In this document: one piece after another, positions 1 through 8,095 of the stretch | Layout of the letters: the number at the start of each line of letters is the position of its first letter | Position numbering within the stretch: position 1 is the stretch's first letter | Assembly: GCA_016281925.1 (NCBI GenBank) | Contig: JAEEJP010000049.1 | Location: 1 to 36,489 of the forward strand | Source of the DNA: Methanomassiliicoccaceae archaeon | GTDB lineage: Archaea; Thermoplasmatota; Thermoplasmata; Methanomassiliicoccales; Methanomethylophilaceae | Reading direction: 5' to 3' | Length of the DNA stretch: 36,489 nucleotides | Made by a program: the position numbers and the translations under genes | The notes under the pieces: generated by a model | Databases searched by the model: none | The model's input: the letters and a program-made list of their open reading frames with translations, nothing else | Told to the model about the DNA's origin: nothing

Positions 1-582
1 GAACCTTTCGACGGTTTTTATGATGTCCCTGTCGAAAAGCTCGGTGGTGTCGTTCCTGACCCCTCCGATACGGGGGTAGTTGGTGGTCATCCTGGCTCCG
101 CAGAGCTTGACGTTGAGGTCCAGGAAGAATTCCCTCTCCCTCATGCACCAGAGGAACACGGTGAGGCTTCCGAGGTCGGTTCCGACCGCGGCGAGCCACA
201 TCAGGTGCGAGTTGATGCGGTTGCATTCGTCGGCGACGATCCTGATGTATTTCGCTTTCTCCGGGATGTCGATCCCGAGGGCTTTCTCGACGGTCATGCA
301 ATAAAGATGGGAATAGGTCATCGAAGCGGCGTAGCAGAGACGGTCGGCCATGGGGACTATCTTGGGATAGGTCCTGCTCTCGGTCTCTTTCTCCCAGCCG
401 CGGTGAAGGTATCCGACGATAGGCTCGGCGTCGACGACTATCTCTCCGTCGATCTGGACCTTGAGAGTCCAGAGACCGTGGGAGAACGGGTGCTGAGGAC
501 CCATGATGACCCACATCTTGTCGGTTTCCATCCTTTTGATGTTGTCTTCGGCCTCCAATACGGGCACGATAGAATCTGTCAT
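1..582 (-). CDS. fpoD: FpoD/NuoD-like subunit of F420H2 dehydrogenase-type complex (3' end off window)
   Basis: Partial gene: the ATG is at 582 and 194 codons are visible before the window edge. It corresponds to the 49-kDa subunit of complex I, which packs against FpoB near cluster N2 in the membrane-extrinsic arm. Seen here are MGPQHPFSHG near residue 27 (family GPQHPSTHG) and GYLHRGWEK (family GYLHRGxEK), plus the hydrogenase-like core with conserved CNRINSH. It follows fpoC with a 2-base gap in the order A-B-C-D, so it belongs to a co-transcribed fpo cluster. In Methanomassiliicoccales this complex is known to lack the FpoF input module; that cannot be judged from this window. Fpo rather than Nuo is inferred from the archaeal methanogen context. 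Confidence 0.93.
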   Translation of the reverse strand, partial: MTDSIVPVLEAEDNIKRMETDKMWVIMGPQHPFSHGLWTLKVQIDGEIVVDAEPIVGYLHRGWEKETESRTYPKIVPMADRLCYAASMTYSHLYCMTVEKALGIDIPEKAKYIRIVADECNRINSHLMWLAAVGTDLGSLTVFLWCMREREFFLDLNVKLCGARMTTNYPRIGGVRNDTTELFDRDIIKTVERF

Positions 583-584
583 TT

Positions 585-1049
585 TCACTCGGACCCCCTG
601 AGCTTATAGGATTTCCTGAACGGGAAGAACTCGTAGGTCTTGGGCGTGAGAAGCCTCTCGAGCTTGGGGTGGTTGTCGAACACGATGCCGAAAAGCTCCC
701 AGGTCTCCCTCTCATGCCAGTTCGCGCCTTCCCATATGGGGGTGACGGAATCGATGTGGAGGTCGTCCGCGGGTATGTCGGCGGTCAATTCGATGCAGGT
801 TCCCGTGTAGTAGTTGGTCAGGATGTACACCGTGGACATGTGGTCGACGTAGTCGATGCCCATCACGATCGAGCAGTGCTCGAATGTGAGTATGTCGTGG
901 ACGTACTTGCAGACCTCGAAGATGTGCTCCCTGGGGACCTTGGCGTGGACCCTTCTCGTGGCGGTCTTGGTGACTTCCACATAGGGGAACTTTTTGGCGA
1001 AAGCTTTGGCGATCTCTTCGACGGAGGGTTTCTGGATGACTTCGTCCAT
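585..1049 (-). CDS. fpoC: FpoC/NuoC-like subunit (30-kDa subunit family)
   Basis: A 154-residue protein of the complex I 30-kDa family. The diagnostic motif is at the C-terminus: WHERETWELFGIVF followed by DNHPKLERLL, matching the family pattern ERExxDlfGixfxgHPdLrRiL. The start chosen is ATG 1049 (MDEVIQKPSV). The frame stays open further upstream, but that stretch lies inside fpoB and its translation is arginine-rich shadow sequence. It sits between fpoB (stop at 1052) and fpoD (start at 582), so the three are clearly one operon. Function is inferred from family membership: a structural peripheral-arm subunit without cofactors. Confidence 0.93.
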   Translation of the reverse strand: MDEVIQKPSVEEIAKAFAKKFPYVEVTKTATRRVHAKVPREHIFEVCKYVHDILTFEHCSIVMGIDYVDHMSTVYILTNYYTGTCIELTADIPADDLHIDSVTPIWEGANWHERETWELFGIVFDNHPKLERLLTPKTYEFFPFRKSYKLRGSE

Positions 1050-1051
1050 GC

Positions 1052-1615
1052 TCAGTCCTCCATGAATGCGCCTCTTCTGAAGTAGCTCTCGATCTTCTTC
1101 TGAAGCAGCATGAAGCCGTCGATCATCGCGTCGGGACGGATCGGGCATCCGGGGATGTAGACATCCACGGGGACGATCTGGTCGAGTCCCTGGACGGTGT
1201 TGTATGAATCGTACCACGGGCCTCCGGAGATGGCGCATTCGCCCATCGCCACGACCCATTTGGGGTTGGGGATCTGCTCGTACAGACGCCTGAGGTCAGG
1301 CCTGATCTTCTTCGAGATCCATCCGTTGACCAGAAGGATGTCGGTCTGCCTGGGCGAGGAACGGTAGATCATTCCGAGACGCTCGGCATCATACCTGGGT
1401 GCGGAAGCCGCGGCCATCTCCAGGGCACAGCATGCGAGACCCCAGTGCAGAGGGTGCATGGAGTTCTTCATCGCCCATGTCCAGATGGGGCCCGTCAGCT
1501 CGTCTATGGTCCTTTTTGTCCCTGAGCTGAGGAGATTATTGATCATGGCGTCGGACCACGACATAAACTCGTCAGCACTCATTGCTACAGCATGAGGGTA
1601 AAGGCTCATATCCAT
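1052..1615 (-). CDS. fpoB: FpoB/NuoB-like subunit, carries [4Fe-4S] cluster N2
   Basis: A 187-residue protein of the complex I 20-kDa/PSST family, the last iron-sulfur carrier before the quinone or methanophenazine site. The four cluster ligands are visible: the CC pair in ACCALEM, the Cys of GECAISGG and the Cys of PGCPIRPDA. The ATG at 1615 overlaps the end of fpoA by 10 bases, which suggests coupled translation. Length and motif spacing are ordinary for the family. The N-terminal ~35 residues before the core are slightly long and not obviously conserved. Confidence 0.95.
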   Translation of the reverse strand: MDMSLYPHAVAMSADEFMSWSDAMINNLLSSGTKRTIDELTGPIWTWAMKNSMHPLHWGLACCALEMAAASAPRYDAERLGMIYRSSPRQTDILLVNGWISKKIRPDLRRLYEQIPNPKWVVAMGECAISGGPWYDSYNTVQGLDQIVPVDVYIPGCPIRPDAMIDGFMLLQKKIESYFRRGAFMED

Positions 1616-1968
1616 ACAGTTTCCTCCTTTTTCAGAGCGTAAGCCACTCCTAAAATGAGTATGGCGAAGAACACGAGCATCATGATCTGGGACGTCATGG
1701 AGAGACCTCCGAAGGCGATTGCCCATATCATGAGGAATGTCGCAACCAGATCGAATACCACGAAAATCAGCGCGAAAGCATAATACTGGAACCTGAACTG
1801 GACGTGCGCTTCACCAATTGGCTCGGACCCGCACTCGTAGGTGGATTCCATCCACTGAGTGGGATGAGTTGGGCGTATGAACCTTGATGCCCACCATGCC
1901 AAGGGGGCGAAACCGAGCGCGAGAACGCACACGATTGCCAATGGCATGTAGTACACAATTAGTGACAT
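1606..1968 (-). CDS. fpoA: FpoA/NuoA-like membrane subunit
   Basis: A 120-residue membrane protein with three hydrophobic segments (about residues 5-27, 60-85 and 90-112) and the family signature YECGSEPIGEAHVQFRFQYY between the first two. The conserved Cys lies on the loop near the quinone-type site in complex I. The start is ATG 1968; upstream in-frame codons run into the promoter region, so the longer form is rejected. It is the first gene of the cluster and is followed by fpoB with a 10-base overlap. Confidence 0.93.
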   Translation of the reverse strand: MSLIVYYMPLAIVCVLALGFAPLAWWASRFIRPTHPTQWMESTYECGSEPIGEAHVQFRFQYYAFALIFVVFDLVATFLMIWAIAFGGLSMTSQIMMLVFFAILILGVAYALKKEETVWI

Positions 1969-2017
1969 TGTGTCTTGGCGATGAATTGTTAGTACATAAA
2001 GGTTCCACAGAACCAAA

Positions 2018-2025
2018 TATATAAG
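2018..2025 (-). promoter_or_regulatory. TATA box of the fpo operon
   Basis: Read on the minus strand this is CTTATATA, a perfect match to the archaeal TATA consensus, about 50 bases before the fpoA ATG. Transcription would start near 1996, giving a leader of about 25 bases. A second AT-rich element, TTTAAATA at 2053-2060, lies further upstream and could serve either strand. Confidence 0.6.
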
Positions 2026-2131
2026 AATGATTGAAGTCGAAAAACGTACATGTTTAAATATAACCGGCAACAAGAAAACGCCAATAGCATTGATGCCGGA
2101 TGCGGACCCGCCTTATGCGCCCTCCCATCCC

Positions 2132-2139
2132 ATATTTAT
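2132..2139 (+). promoter_or_regulatory. TATA box of proC (leaderless transcript likely)
   Basis: ATATTTAT centred about 27 bases before the proC ATG at 2163. This spacing puts the transcription start at or next to the start codon, so the mRNA is probably leaderless. No Shine-Dalgarno sequence precedes the ATG, which agrees. Confidence 0.5.
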
Positions 2140-2162
2140 CTTTTGACGCAGAATACCGCCGT

Positions 2163-2968
2163 ATGACAATAGGATTCATCGGCGCAGGAAAAATGGCAGA
2201 GGCGCTCATCGGCGGCCTGATCTCTGAGAACGTGTTCGGAAGAGACGAGATCGTCGCCTGCGCCCCGTCCGAAGGGACCCGCATACGCATGTGGGAGACC
2301 TACGGGATAAGCATGTACGAGACGGCGGCTGAGATGTCGGAGAAAGCGGACATCATCGTGCTGGCCGTGAAACCGAAGAACGTGGCCGAAGTTTTCGGGG
2401 AGAACCCCTCGGTGGACGGCAAGATCCTGATAAGCATCGTCGCCGGGCTCTCGATGGGGCGGCTGAAAGAGTACGCCCCCCGCTCGAAGGCCGTGAGGGT
2501 CATGCCCAACCACTGCTGCATGGTGCTCGAAGGCGCCATGGGGTACGTCTGCGACGGATCTATGGATGAAGAAGAGAAAAAGCGCGTCCATGGGATGCTT
2601 TCCGCCGTGGGGCTCGCCGTGGAGGTCCCGGAATCCGAGATGGACGCGATCACGGCCGTCGCCGGGAGCTCTCCCGCCTTCATGTACATGGTGATCGACG
2701 CCATGGCCGACGCGGGGGTCCTCAACGGCCTCTCCAGGGCGGATTCCATAAAACTGGCCGCCCAATCGATGCTCGGGGCGGCGAAAATGGTGCTGGAAAC
2801 TGGGAAGCACCCGGACCAGCTCAAAGATGAGGTGTGCTCCCCGGCCGGGACCACCATAGAAGGGGTCAGAACCCTCGAGGACCTGGGCCTCCGCTCCGCG
2901 ATCATATCGGCGGTGGACTGCACCGCGGCGAAATCGCGCGAGATGGGCAGGAAGCGATCGGCGCCTGA
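2163..2968 (+). CDS. proC: Pyrroline-5-carboxylate reductase (3' end appears frameshifted)
   Basis: Reduces 1-pyrroline-5-carboxylate to proline with NAD(P)H. The Rossmann motif IGFIGAGKM is at the N-terminus; AVKPKNV, VRVMPNHCCM and the C-terminal signature SSPAFMYM...AGTTIEGVRTLED are all in place. The family ends near residue 268, but here the reading frame has no stop and stays open into the facing gene, as far as 4319. A TGA at 2966-2968 is one frame off; restoring one missing base between about 2940 and 2965 would end the protein at 268 residues, the usual ProC length. The end given here assumes that. The enzyme core is complete, so activity is likely unless the extended product is unstable. 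Confidence 0.88.
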
Positions 2969-4685
2969 GCATCGATCTCAGGATCGAAAACCCTATGCGG
3001 GGGGCGTTGCTCCATATGGAGCCCGTCTCCCAATCCAGGTCCTTCTTGTTGTTGATCGTGGAATTCATCATGCGGATGCCTTCGTCTTTGGTCTCCCAGA
3101 GGCGGGCTTCCCGCTCTTCCGCGTCGGGGATCCCGAGTATCCCGTCGACCTTGTGCATCAATTCCCTCGCGAACTCCGTCCTCTCGCGCCTCTGCCGGAA
3201 CTCCCGGTCCCCGATGCGCCCGGCATTGCGCTCGGCTTCCGCAAGGATTACCGCCGCGTCGTAGGATATCTCGGCGACGTCGTCCCTGGTCATCCATTCG
3301 GTCTCGTAGGAAAGCACATGCTTCCACGAAGGGCTGTCCAGAAGCTTCCGGTGGTCTTCCAGCGTGCGGGCGCGGAGCCTGTATCCCCATTTCTCGGGCT
3401 CTTCGAAGGCGCGGCTGCCGGGATCGACGAACGGCGCGAAGGGCGCGTTGTATATGAACAGCCTGTCGTCTTTGTTCACCAGGCTCCAGAGGCGCTCCGC
3501 GGCCCTGGCGCTGTCCAACGCGGATTCCCTGTCCTGGAACGGCAGCCCGTTCATGTAGAACAGATCGAACCTGCTGCATCCGTTCCTGAACGACGCCGCC
3601 ACGGTCTTCTCGATGGCCTCATTGGTATAGCCTTTGCCCAGGGCGAACCTGACCTTCTCGTCGTGCGAATCCGGGGAGAACTCTATCGACCATCCGCCTT
3701 CGAAGGACTTGTCCAGCTTCCTGAAGTACTCCGGCGCGGCCCCTCCGAAGAGCTCCACCACGACATGGTTCTTTATCTTCCTCGAGCGGCACTCCTCCAG
3801 GAAGCGGTCGGCATAATCCATGCCTTTCTGCCTGAGGTCGCCGACTATGAACACCGGCGCATCGAAGTAGGACTGGATCATCTCCATGTCGTCCGCCAAT
3901 CTCTCCGGGCTCCTGAACGCCGGGGCCTTCCTGCAGACGACCTTCCCGTTGGCGAAATGGGATCCGCCGCATTCGGCGCAGTTGATGGAGCAGCCCCTGA
4001 CGGTGAACACCGAGGTCAGCGGGACCTTATCCCACCCGAACCAAGGCAGGGCGCCTTTGATGTCCATGTTGCGCATGGTGCACTTTATCATCGTCCCGTA
4101 GTCGAAGATCACTTCATCCAGGGACTCCAGCGAATGGGTTATGCCGTTGACGTGGACCTTCCCGTCCCTGTCCTTCCAGGTGAGATTCGGGATCTGCGAC
4201 AGATCCTCGGCCCCTTTGGACAGGGCTTCCATGAGCTTCACGGTGGGGGCTTCGGTGGTATCCCCGCGCATGATCAGGTCGATCTCCGGGCGGAGGATGA
4301 GCTCCTCGTGGAAATATGAGGATGTGAACCCTCCGAACTCCACCTTGGAATCCGGATGGTATTTCTTCACGATCTTCGCCAGCTCTATGGCGCCGTGGGC
4401 GTGGGGCATCCAGTGCAGATCTATGGCGAAAACCGCCGCATCCAGACCTTTGATCTTCTTCTCCGCGTCGAATCTGTCGCTGGCCAGCATCTGCACGGCG
4501 ATGTTGCATATGCGGGTCCTGAACCCGGCCGCCTCCAGATGCGAGGAGATCGTCATGAACCCCACCGGGTACATCTCGAACACCGGGGAGGAAGGGATTA
4601 CATCGCTCACCGGGCCGTAGAATATCGGCTTCCTGCGGAAATCGTAGACGCTGGGGGCGTGCAGAAAGATTATGTCGCAGCGCAT
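2902..4685 (-). CDS. B12-binding-type radical SAM protein (3' end appears frameshifted)
   Basis: About 575-590 residues. The N-terminal ~170 residues form a cobalamin-binding-like region (ISSHLEAAGFRTRI, GGFTSSYF, IMRGDTTEAP). The radical SAM motif follows, with C232, C236 and C239 in RGCSINCAECGGS (CX3CX2C). The rest looks like the TIM-barrel core plus a helical C-terminus. The CAECGGS form resembles a Thermoplasmata family of B12/radical SAM proteins (Ta0216-like, from memory); the substrate is unknown. The ATG at 4685 is 2 bases after the uppS stop, making it the last gene of the folD operon. In the current frame there is no stop until 2136, deep inside proC; a 1-base insertion, the same that repairs proC, would give the stop at 2902. 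A role in polyprenyl or tRNA chemistry is only a guess from neighbours. Confidence 0.8.
2964..2982. repeat. Inverted repeat between convergent proC and radical SAM genes
   Basis: CCTGAG and CTCAGG flank the 7-base loop CATCGAT. The repeat lies exactly where both convergent genes should end and contains the out-of-frame TGA of proC. There is no T-run on either side, so it is not a convincing terminator. Confidence 0.4.
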
Positions 4686-4687
4686 GC

Positions 4688-5470
4688 TCAGTTCCCGAAG
4701 CGTCTCTGGCGCTGCTGATAGGTCCTGATGGCCCTCAGAAGGTCGATGTACCTGAATCCGGGCCAGTATATGTCGGTGAAATACAGCTCGGAATAGGCCA
4801 TCTGCCACAGGAGGAAATTGGAGATGCGTATCTCGCCGGAGGTCCTGAGGACCAGATCCGGATCCGGAAGGCCGGAAGTGGATACGCATCCGCTGATCAC
4901 GCTCTCGTCTATGTCCTCGACCCTGAGCTCCCCGTCCAATACCTTCTGGGCTATGCACCGCATCGCGGCGGTGATGTCCTGGCGACCCCCGTAGGCGATG
5001 GCCAGGTTGAGATGGTAGTCGGAGTATCCCTTGGTCTTCTCGTACGCGTAATCGATCGCATCCCTGACATAATCCGGGAGGAGGTCGGTGTCGCCTATGA
5101 CGCGGATGGCCACCTTGTACTTGTGGACGCGGGCATCGTCGGCGAACTCCCTGAGGGCGGCGGTGAGTATCTCCATCAGATAGCTGACTTCGGTGTCGTC
5201 GCGGCTGAAGTTCTCCATGGAGAAGGCGTAGGCCGTGAGATACTTCACGTCGAGATCGATGCACCAGTCGAGGACCTCCCTGAGCTTCTCCTTCCCTTTC
5301 TCGTGCCCCTTGTTGGTGTCATCGGTCTTGAGGACCTCCCTGGCGTACCTGCGGTTTCCGTCCATTATGACGGCTATGTGGCGGGGTATCTCGTGGGATT
5401 TTACTTCCTTCTCGATGCGGGACTGATAGGTCGAATAAGCGATGTCGGAGATCGGATGCGGAAACTCCAT
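4688..5470 (-). CDS. uppS: Cis-prenyltransferase (UppS-like polyprenyl diphosphate synthase)
   Basis: A 260-residue enzyme that extends an allylic diphosphate with isopentenyl diphosphate in Z configuration; in archaea it makes the lipid carrier for glycosylation. Visible motifs are IAVIMDGNRRYAR (catalytic Asp and diphosphate loop), GHEKGKEKL, YAFSMENFSR, and the C-terminal RTSGEIRISNFL with YSELYFTDIYWPGF. A ~30-residue N-terminal extension precedes the core, common in archaeal members. ATG 5470 lies 4 bases after the mmp11 stop. Product chain length cannot be read from the sequence. Confidence 0.93.
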   Translation of the reverse strand: MEFPHPISDIAYSTYQSRIEKEVKSHEIPRHIAVIMDGNRRYAREVLKTDDTNKGHEKGKEKLREVLDWCIDLDVKYLTAYAFSMENFSRDDTEVSYLMEILTAALREFADDARVHKYKVAIRVIGDTDLLPDYVRDAIDYAYEKTKGYSDYHLNLAIAYGGRQDITAAMRCIAQKVLDGELRVEDIDESVISGCVSTSGLPDPDLVLRTSGEIRISNFLLWQMAYSELYFTDIYWPGFRYIDLLRAIRTYQQRQRRFGN

Positions 5471-5474
5471 GAGA

Positions 5475-6425
5475 TCACTCGTAGTCCTCGGGGAGGCCGG
5501 CGGCCGATTCCCCGATGTCGAAGCAGCCTATGGCCGCCACGGCGCCGATGACGCCTTTCATCCCGGTGATGCTGATGATCTGCACCCCGCTCTCCTCGGC
5601 GGCGCGGATGGCATCGTCCTGGGTATAGAGCACGGATTTGCAGCTCCATCCGAATTCCCTGAGCTTGTCGGGGACTTTCAGGCCTTTGAAAACGGTGATC
5701 ACGGTGTCGTCGGAGTAGGTCTCCTTCCTGATGAAATCGGCGGCGAACTCGATGAGCGCGGGTATGTCCTTCTCCTTGACGGCGAAGGATACCGCGGTGG
5801 AGCAGCAGTTGGTGGTCTTGTTGGGCGCCTTGGGGTTGAGCTGGATGATCTTGTGCTCCAGGAATATGCCTACGGGGCACTGGACACCGAGCTTCATGGA
5901 GGAGACCCAGGAGGCCCCTTTCTCTTTGGTGTCGGTGTCGTCGACTCCGATGATCACGCGGACGTATTTCTCGGTGATGATGTCCACATGGGCGCGGTGG
6001 GCCCCTCCCATCCTGAAATCGTCCGGATATTCGGTGCGTATGACCCCGGACGCCTGGGGAAGGCATGCGCCGATCCCGACCGAAGCCCCGGCGATGCCGT
6101 ACCATGTGGTGCGGACCTCGTCGCCTTCCACTCTGAGAGCTTTTATCCCCTGGCCTCCGGTATCCGCGGCGGCAGGGCCGAAATTGATTTCCTTCTCGCC
6201 TATCTCGGCGTCCATCACCAGGGTGCTGGTGTCCAGCCTGATGCTTCTCACGACGCCTTTGGTGCGTCTTCTGTTGGCCGCGTCCCATTCCGCAGGCCCT
6301 TTCGAGGTGCAGTGCTCTATGATCTGGGCGACGCCGTTCTCCTCGTCGACAAGGGTGTAAAGCCCTTTGCAGAACATAGGGCCGTATTTCTCGCGGACTT
6401 CTCCGGGCTTCAATACATATGTCAT
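5475..6425 (-). CDS. Methanogenesis marker protein 11-like, TiaS-related
   Basis: A 316-residue protein. Residues ~165-175 carry VIIGVDDTDTKEKGASW, the GxDDTD motif shared with TiaS-type tRNA agmatinylcytidine synthases, followed by a Cys-containing NKTTNCCSTAVSFAV segment and a C-terminal ITGMKGVIGAVAAIG. This layout fits the methanogen-restricted family called methanogenesis marker 11, whose function is unknown. The ATG at 6425 overlaps the TGA of kptA (ATGA), so the two are translationally coupled. The context with an RNA 2'-phosphotransferase makes an RNA- or nucleotide-linked role possible, but that is inference. Confidence 0.75.
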   Translation of the reverse strand: MTYVLKPGEVREKYGPMFCKGLYTLVDEENGVAQIIEHCTSKGPAEWDAANRRRTKGVVRSIRLDTSTLVMDAEIGEKEINFGPAAADTGGQGIKALRVEGDEVRTTWYGIAGASVGIGACLPQASGVIRTEYPDDFRMGGAHRAHVDIITEKYVRVIIGVDDTDTKEKGASWVSSMKLGVQCPVGIFLEHKIIQLNPKAPNKTTNCCSTAVSFAVKEKDIPALIEFAADFIRKETYSDDTVITVFKGLKVPDKLREFGWSCKSVLYTQDDAIRAAEESGVQIISITGMKGVIGAVAAIGCFDIGESAAGLPEDYE

Positions 6426-7096
6426 TCTGATTCCTCCGAGCCGGAATCCTCCGGATCGTCATAGTCTTCCGGATCGGCCACCGAGATGGCTTCCGGCGGA
6501 ACATGTTTGCAGAGGAATACAGTACGGGCGGCCTTTCCGATATCGTATCCCATGTCCATGCACCTGTCTGCGTCGATCTCCAGGATCACCGGATCGTCCA
6601 CGCGGACGGCACCGGCCTTGAACGCATCCCTGTATGTGAGGGACAGGTGAACCATGGCTCTGTCAGACGGATAGATCCCCGATTCCTTCAGGAATCCGGC
6701 TTCCTCGGGGGTCGCGGGATAGAAAAGGAACTCGGGTATGTTCTCGCAGTCGAGCTTGATGTCCAGCGGGACGGTGTGGCCGTAGGTGGCCTTGATCTTG
6801 CCTCCGGAAATGAGGTATCTGCCCTTGGGATCGGTCTCGGCGAGGGCCTCGATATGCCTCGTCCTGAGCCAGTCCATGCGTCCGTTGCGGGCCTTTATGA
6901 TGTTGAGGACTTCGCGGACGGACACGAACCCCTGGGAATCCATGTCGGGATCGTTCTTCCTGTGCCTCAGAATGCCTGCCATGGACCTTCCGAGCTTCTC
7001 CACCTCGTAATCTGACATGAGGAATTTGCCTTCGCTACCGCAGCGGGGGCACATCTCCCCGCGGAAATAGCCGTGCTCCTCGCATTCCCTTATCAT
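6422..7096 (-). CDS. kptA: RNA 2'-phosphotransferase Tpt1/KptA with N-terminal zinc ribbon
   Basis: A 224-residue enzyme that transfers the 2'-phosphate at an RNA junction to NAD+. The N-terminus has CxxHG...CPRCGSEG, a likely zinc-binding knuckle. The core shows LRHRKND, FVSVREVL, GRYLISGGKIKATYGHT (family RyrIRAxQGHS) and VHLSLTYRDAFKAG, ending with ARTVFLCKHVPPEAI. The C-terminal ~15 residues are strongly acidic (DPEDYDDPEDSGSEESE). Its ATG overlaps the folD stop (ATGA), and its own stop overlaps the mmp11 start. Confidence 0.9.
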   Translation of the reverse strand: MIRECEEHGYFRGEMCPRCGSEGKFLMSDYEVEKLGRSMAGILRHRKNDPDMDSQGFVSVREVLNIIKARNGRMDWLRTRHIEALAETDPKGRYLISGGKIKATYGHTVPLDIKLDCENIPEFLFYPATPEEAGFLKESGIYPSDRAMVHLSLTYRDAFKAGAVRVDDPVILEIDADRCMDMGYDIGKAARTVFLCKHVPPEAISVADPEDYDDPEDSGSEESE

Positions 7097-7983
7097 CTCT
7101 TGCCCTCCGCGCTGAGCTCGGCGGCCCTGACGGCGTTCGCCATAAGCATGCAGATGGTCATGGGCCCGACGCCTCCCGGGACGGGGGTTATCGCCGAAGC
7201 TTTGTCTTTGACGGCATCGAAATCCACGTCGCCGACGAGCCTGGTGCCGCTGGGGCGGGACGGGTCGTCTACCCTGTTCGTGCCGACGTCTATGACCGCG
7301 GCGCCTTCCTTGACCATGTCCGCGGTGATGAAGCGGGGCTTTCCGATGGCCACTATGAGTATGTCAGCCTGCCTTGTGATGCCGGCGAGATTCTCGGTGC
7401 GCGAGTGGACCACGGTGACGGTCGAATCGGCGCCCAGCCCTTTCTGGACCATCATGGCGGCCATGGGCTTCCCGACTATGTTGCTGCGGCCGACAACGAC
7501 CACGTGCTTGCCTTTGGTCTCCACGCCGGACCTGATCAGCATCTGCTGGATCCCGGCGGGAGTAGCGGGAAGGAACGAAGGCTCGCCGATGAGCATGCGG
7601 CCGACGTTCTCCGGATGGAAGCAGTCCACGTCCTTGGACGGGAGTATCGCGTTTATGACCTGCTTCTCGTCGAGATGCTTCGGCAGAGGGAGCTGCACCA
7701 GGAAACCGTGCACGGACGGGTCCGCATTGAGCTCCGAGATCTTTTCCATGAGCTGCTCCTGGGTGGTCTCCGCGGGCATGGTCACGGTAAGCGAGTGCAT
7801 GCCCAGAGATTCGCACATCTCCCCTTTCTTGCGTACGTAGACCTGCGAAGCGGGATCGTCGCCGACGAGGACCACCGCGAGGCCCGGGACGGTCCCCTTG
7901 GCTTTGAGAGCGCCTATCCTCTGCCTGAGCTCCGCATAGATCTCCTCGGAAACGTCCTTCCCCAGAATGAGCCTGGAAGTCAT
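7093..7983 (-). CDS. folD: Bifunctional methylenetetrahydrofolate dehydrogenase/cyclohydrolase
   Basis: A 296-residue FolD interconverting 5,10-methylene- and 10-formyl-tetrahydrofolate using NAD(P). The catalytic motif YVRKK (Lys), GFLVQLPLPKHLD, the nucleotide-binding GRSNIVGKPMA and the C-terminal TPVPGGVGPMT are all present. Length is normal. The ATG at 7983 is preceded by AAAGGTGAA, a clear Shine-Dalgarno sequence. It is the first gene of the operon folD-kptA-mmp11-uppS-radical SAM. Its presence, with purH elsewhere in the window, implies a tetrahydrofolate C1 pool beside methanogen-type pterins. Confidence 0.97.
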   Translation of the reverse strand: MTSRLILGKDVSEEIYAELRQRIGALKAKGTVPGLAVVLVGDDPASQVYVRKKGEMCESLGMHSLTVTMPAETTQEQLMEKISELNADPSVHGFLVQLPLPKHLDEKQVINAILPSKDVDCFHPENVGRMLIGEPSFLPATPAGIQQMLIRSGVETKGKHVVVVGRSNIVGKPMAAMMVQKGLGADSTVTVVHSRTENLAGITRQADILIVAIGKPRFITADMVKEGAAVIDVGTNRVDDPSRPSGTRLVGDVDFDAVKDKASAITPVPGGVGPMTICMLMANAVRAAELSAEGKR

Positions 7984-8017
7984 ATGTTCACCTTTGATGC
8001 GATAATGGATTCCCTTT

Positions 8018-8028
8018 CTTTATATTAA
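8018..8028 (-). promoter_or_regulatory. TATA box of the folD operon
   Basis: Minus-strand TTAATATAAAG, 35-45 bases before the folD ATG, leaving a short leader that contains the GGTGA ribosome-binding site. Confidence 0.5.
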
Positions 8029-8055
8029 CTATCAGAACTTCGAGCGGGAGCCCAC

Positions 8056-8063
8056 AATTAATA
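8056..8063 (+). promoter_or_regulatory. TATA box of pncB
   Basis: AATTAATA, which predicts transcription start near 8082-8085. That is downstream of an in-frame ATG at 8075 and so supports the ATG at 8096 as the true start. Confidence 0.4.
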
Positions 8064-8095
8064 GAAGGACAGCGATGGAAGGGCGAGGACAGAGC

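Noticed and set aside
2968-4319. ProC fused to a ~450-residue C-terminal extension
   Set aside because: The extension is antisense to a clear radical SAM gene and resembles no protein; a shared 1-base indel explains it better than a fusion.
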